Below, piece after piece: positions 5,359 through 6,316 of a stretch of DNA of 6,316 nt. The stretch comes from Bacillota bacterium (GTDB taxonomy: Bacteria; Bacillota; Clostridia; Tissierellales; Peptoniphilaceae), in contig JAEXCD010000066.1 of assembly GCA_023393715.1 (NCBI GenBank), forward strand, positions 1 through 6,316, read 5' to 3'. The first letter of the stretch is position 1, and each line of letters opens with the position of its first letter. The position numbers were made by a program, and so were the translations under genes. Under the pieces are notes generated by a model. That model saw nothing but the letters and a program-made list of their open reading frames with translations. It ran no database searches and was not told the DNA's origin.

Positions 5359-6316
5359 CCCCTATCCTTTTTCTTCTTCGCCGGCTGCGATGCGAGGTGC
5401 TCGGCTGCATGCTTTTTCAAGGCCCGTCCTTCATTGGGAATTCGTCCCTCCACCACCTCCGAGAATAAAAACGCCAACTCGTCGCCCAAAGCTGTGCCTT
5501 CATTATACCCCATTTTTTTCAGCTCATCCCCGCAAATCGCGAGCTCCTGCCGTCTGATCGGGATGTGCTCCCGCCCCATTTGCTCGAGCTGTGCACCGAC
5601 GCGCGCCGCTGCTTCCGCCGCCCCGCACTCCTCCAGAAGAAAAAGGACGGAACGGATGTGCTCTCCCAGCGCTTCGCGCCACGGCTGCAACGCGCCCCGC
5701 GTAAGTGGCCCGAAAAACGCGTCCGCCGCCTCGAGCATGCACCGAATGAGCTTTTCCTCCCGCACCGAAAACGACCATTGTCGAAACGGAAACGAAACGG
5801 TACGACGGCACAGCGAATTCGACGAGGCGGACGCCATGCCAAACAGAAAGCCCGCCCATCGATCCTCCGCCGTACGGGGCATCCGCTCCATGCACCGACC
5901 CGCCCGGCGTCGTTCCCGTGCGCCGCACGCTTCAAATTCCGGAAACAGGGCCGAAAGCAATCCATATTCCCAAAGCCTGTCGATCGCGTCCTGCGGACGC
6001 TCTCCGAGCCACATCGCATCGAGCTCGCCGCGGCGTCGCCGAGCGCTCAGCAAGCGAATGCGCGGTGCATTTTCGCGAATCGCCGCCTGCAGCTCCGGCT
6101 CCAGTGCGAGATCGAAGCGCACGGCAAAGCGAATGGCGCGAAGCATACGAAGCGCATCCTCGTGCATCGACTGCCGGGGATCGCCCACCGACCGAAGTCG
6201 GCGATGCGCCAGATCCGCCGCGCCGCCAAACCGGTCCAGCAGTCCCCCGGTTGGATTCCACGCCATCGCATTGATTGTAAAATCGCGGCGTACCAAATCC
6301 TCCTCCAGGCTTCGCG
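5355..6316 (-). CDS. cca: Class II tRNA nucleotidyltransferase (CCA-adding type), C-terminal part, cut by the right edge
   Basis: The enzyme adds or repairs the 3'-terminal CCA of tRNAs using CTP and ATP. The frame is open to the right edge, with about 320 codons present. Some 90 N-terminal residues with the catalytic GGxxRD/DxD motif are off-window. The visible part begins with SLEEDLVRRDFTINAMAWNP, the family's motif B with ribose-binding RRD. Next come VGDP and EDALRMLRAIRF, where Glu-Asp-x-x-Arg is the amino-acid template that selects CTP and ATP. The C-terminal tRNA-binding half ends with the family pattern LAICGDEL, GTALGDEL and VVEGRIPNEGRAL, then a lysine-rich tail. No HD phosphohydrolase motif is seen; RWAGFLFGM stands where HD variants have LLHDIG. 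The helix usually reading SxERIxxEL is SARRRRGEL. A full CCA-adding enzyme is most likely. A CC-adding or A-adding specialist, or a poly(A) polymerase, cannot be excluded without the N-terminus. The TGA overlaps the degV start. Confidence 0.92.
   Translation of the reverse strand, partial: RSLEEDLVRRDFTINAMAWNPTGGLLDRFGGAADLAHRRLRSVGDPRQSMHEDALRMLRAIRFAVRFDLALEPELQAAIRENAPRIRLLSARRRRGELDAMWLGERPQDAIDRLWEYGLLSALFPEFEACGARERRRAGRCMERMPRTAEDRWAGFLFGMASASSNSLCRRTVSFPFRQWSFSVREEKLIRCMLEAADAFFGPLTRGALQPWREALGEHIRSVLFLLEECGAAEAAARVGAQLEQMGREHIPIRRQELAICGDELKKMGYNEGTALGDELAFLFSEVVEGRIPNEGRALKKHAAEHLASQPAKKKKDRG

Noticed and set aside
5355..6296. A TTG start at 6294-6296 that would make the nucleotidyltransferase appear complete.
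   Set aside because: The reading frame and the conserved motif continue upstream (SLEED before LVRRDFTINAMA) to the window edge, so the TTG is an internal Leu codon and the gene is cut by the window.
1..6316. A possible new defence, mobile or RNA-based system.
   Set aside because: All coding space is taken by recognised housekeeping genes, gaps are under 150 bp, and I see no tRNA-like fold, CRISPR-like spaced repeats, transposase or insertion-sequence ends.

Overview
The window is a densely packed stretch of bacterial core genome in which every recognisable gene lies on the minus strand. In transcription order (right to left) it holds the 3' part of a class II tRNA nucleotidyltransferase gene (CCA-adding type, running off the right edge), a DegV-family gene, then tig (trigger factor), clpP, clpX and the 5' part of lon (running off the left edge). 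The tig-clpP-clpX-lon order, strong AGGAGG-type ribosome binding sites, a DegV protein and a CtsR-like operator all point to a Bacillota (Firmicutes) genome, most likely a Clostridia-type lineage with fairly high GC. I cannot name a genus.

Layout. 5355-6316 is the nucleotidyltransferase; its stop overlaps the degV start in an ATGA, so the two are translationally coupled. degV (4522-5358) is closed by a clean intrinsic terminator at 4452-4475. A new transcription unit then starts: an extended -10 promoter (TGG-TATAAT, 4414-4422) drives tig (3032-4375), followed after 35 bp by clpP (2412-2996) and after 19 bp by clpX (1118-2392). A second strong intrinsic terminator (1076-1102) follows clpX. 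Only 36 nt separate its U-run from the lon start (1039), and no obvious promoter lies in between.

Function. The tig-clpP-clpX-lon block is a protein quality-control module: the nascent-chain chaperone on the ribosome, the ClpXP protease (peptidase plus unfoldase) and the Lon protease. ClpP and ClpX are full length and keep their recognised catalytic and binding residues. The nucleotidyltransferase matures tRNA 3' ends, and DegV is probably a fatty-acid-binding protein.

I see no mobile element, CRISPR array, RNA gene or new multi-gene system here. This is an ordinary housekeeping region. The points most worth a second look are regulatory (a CtsR-like box touching the tig -10 element, and the terminator squeezed between clpX and lon), plus a DegV C-terminus that lacks the usual HTGPG-type motif. 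No gene-free stretch exceeds 150 bp.
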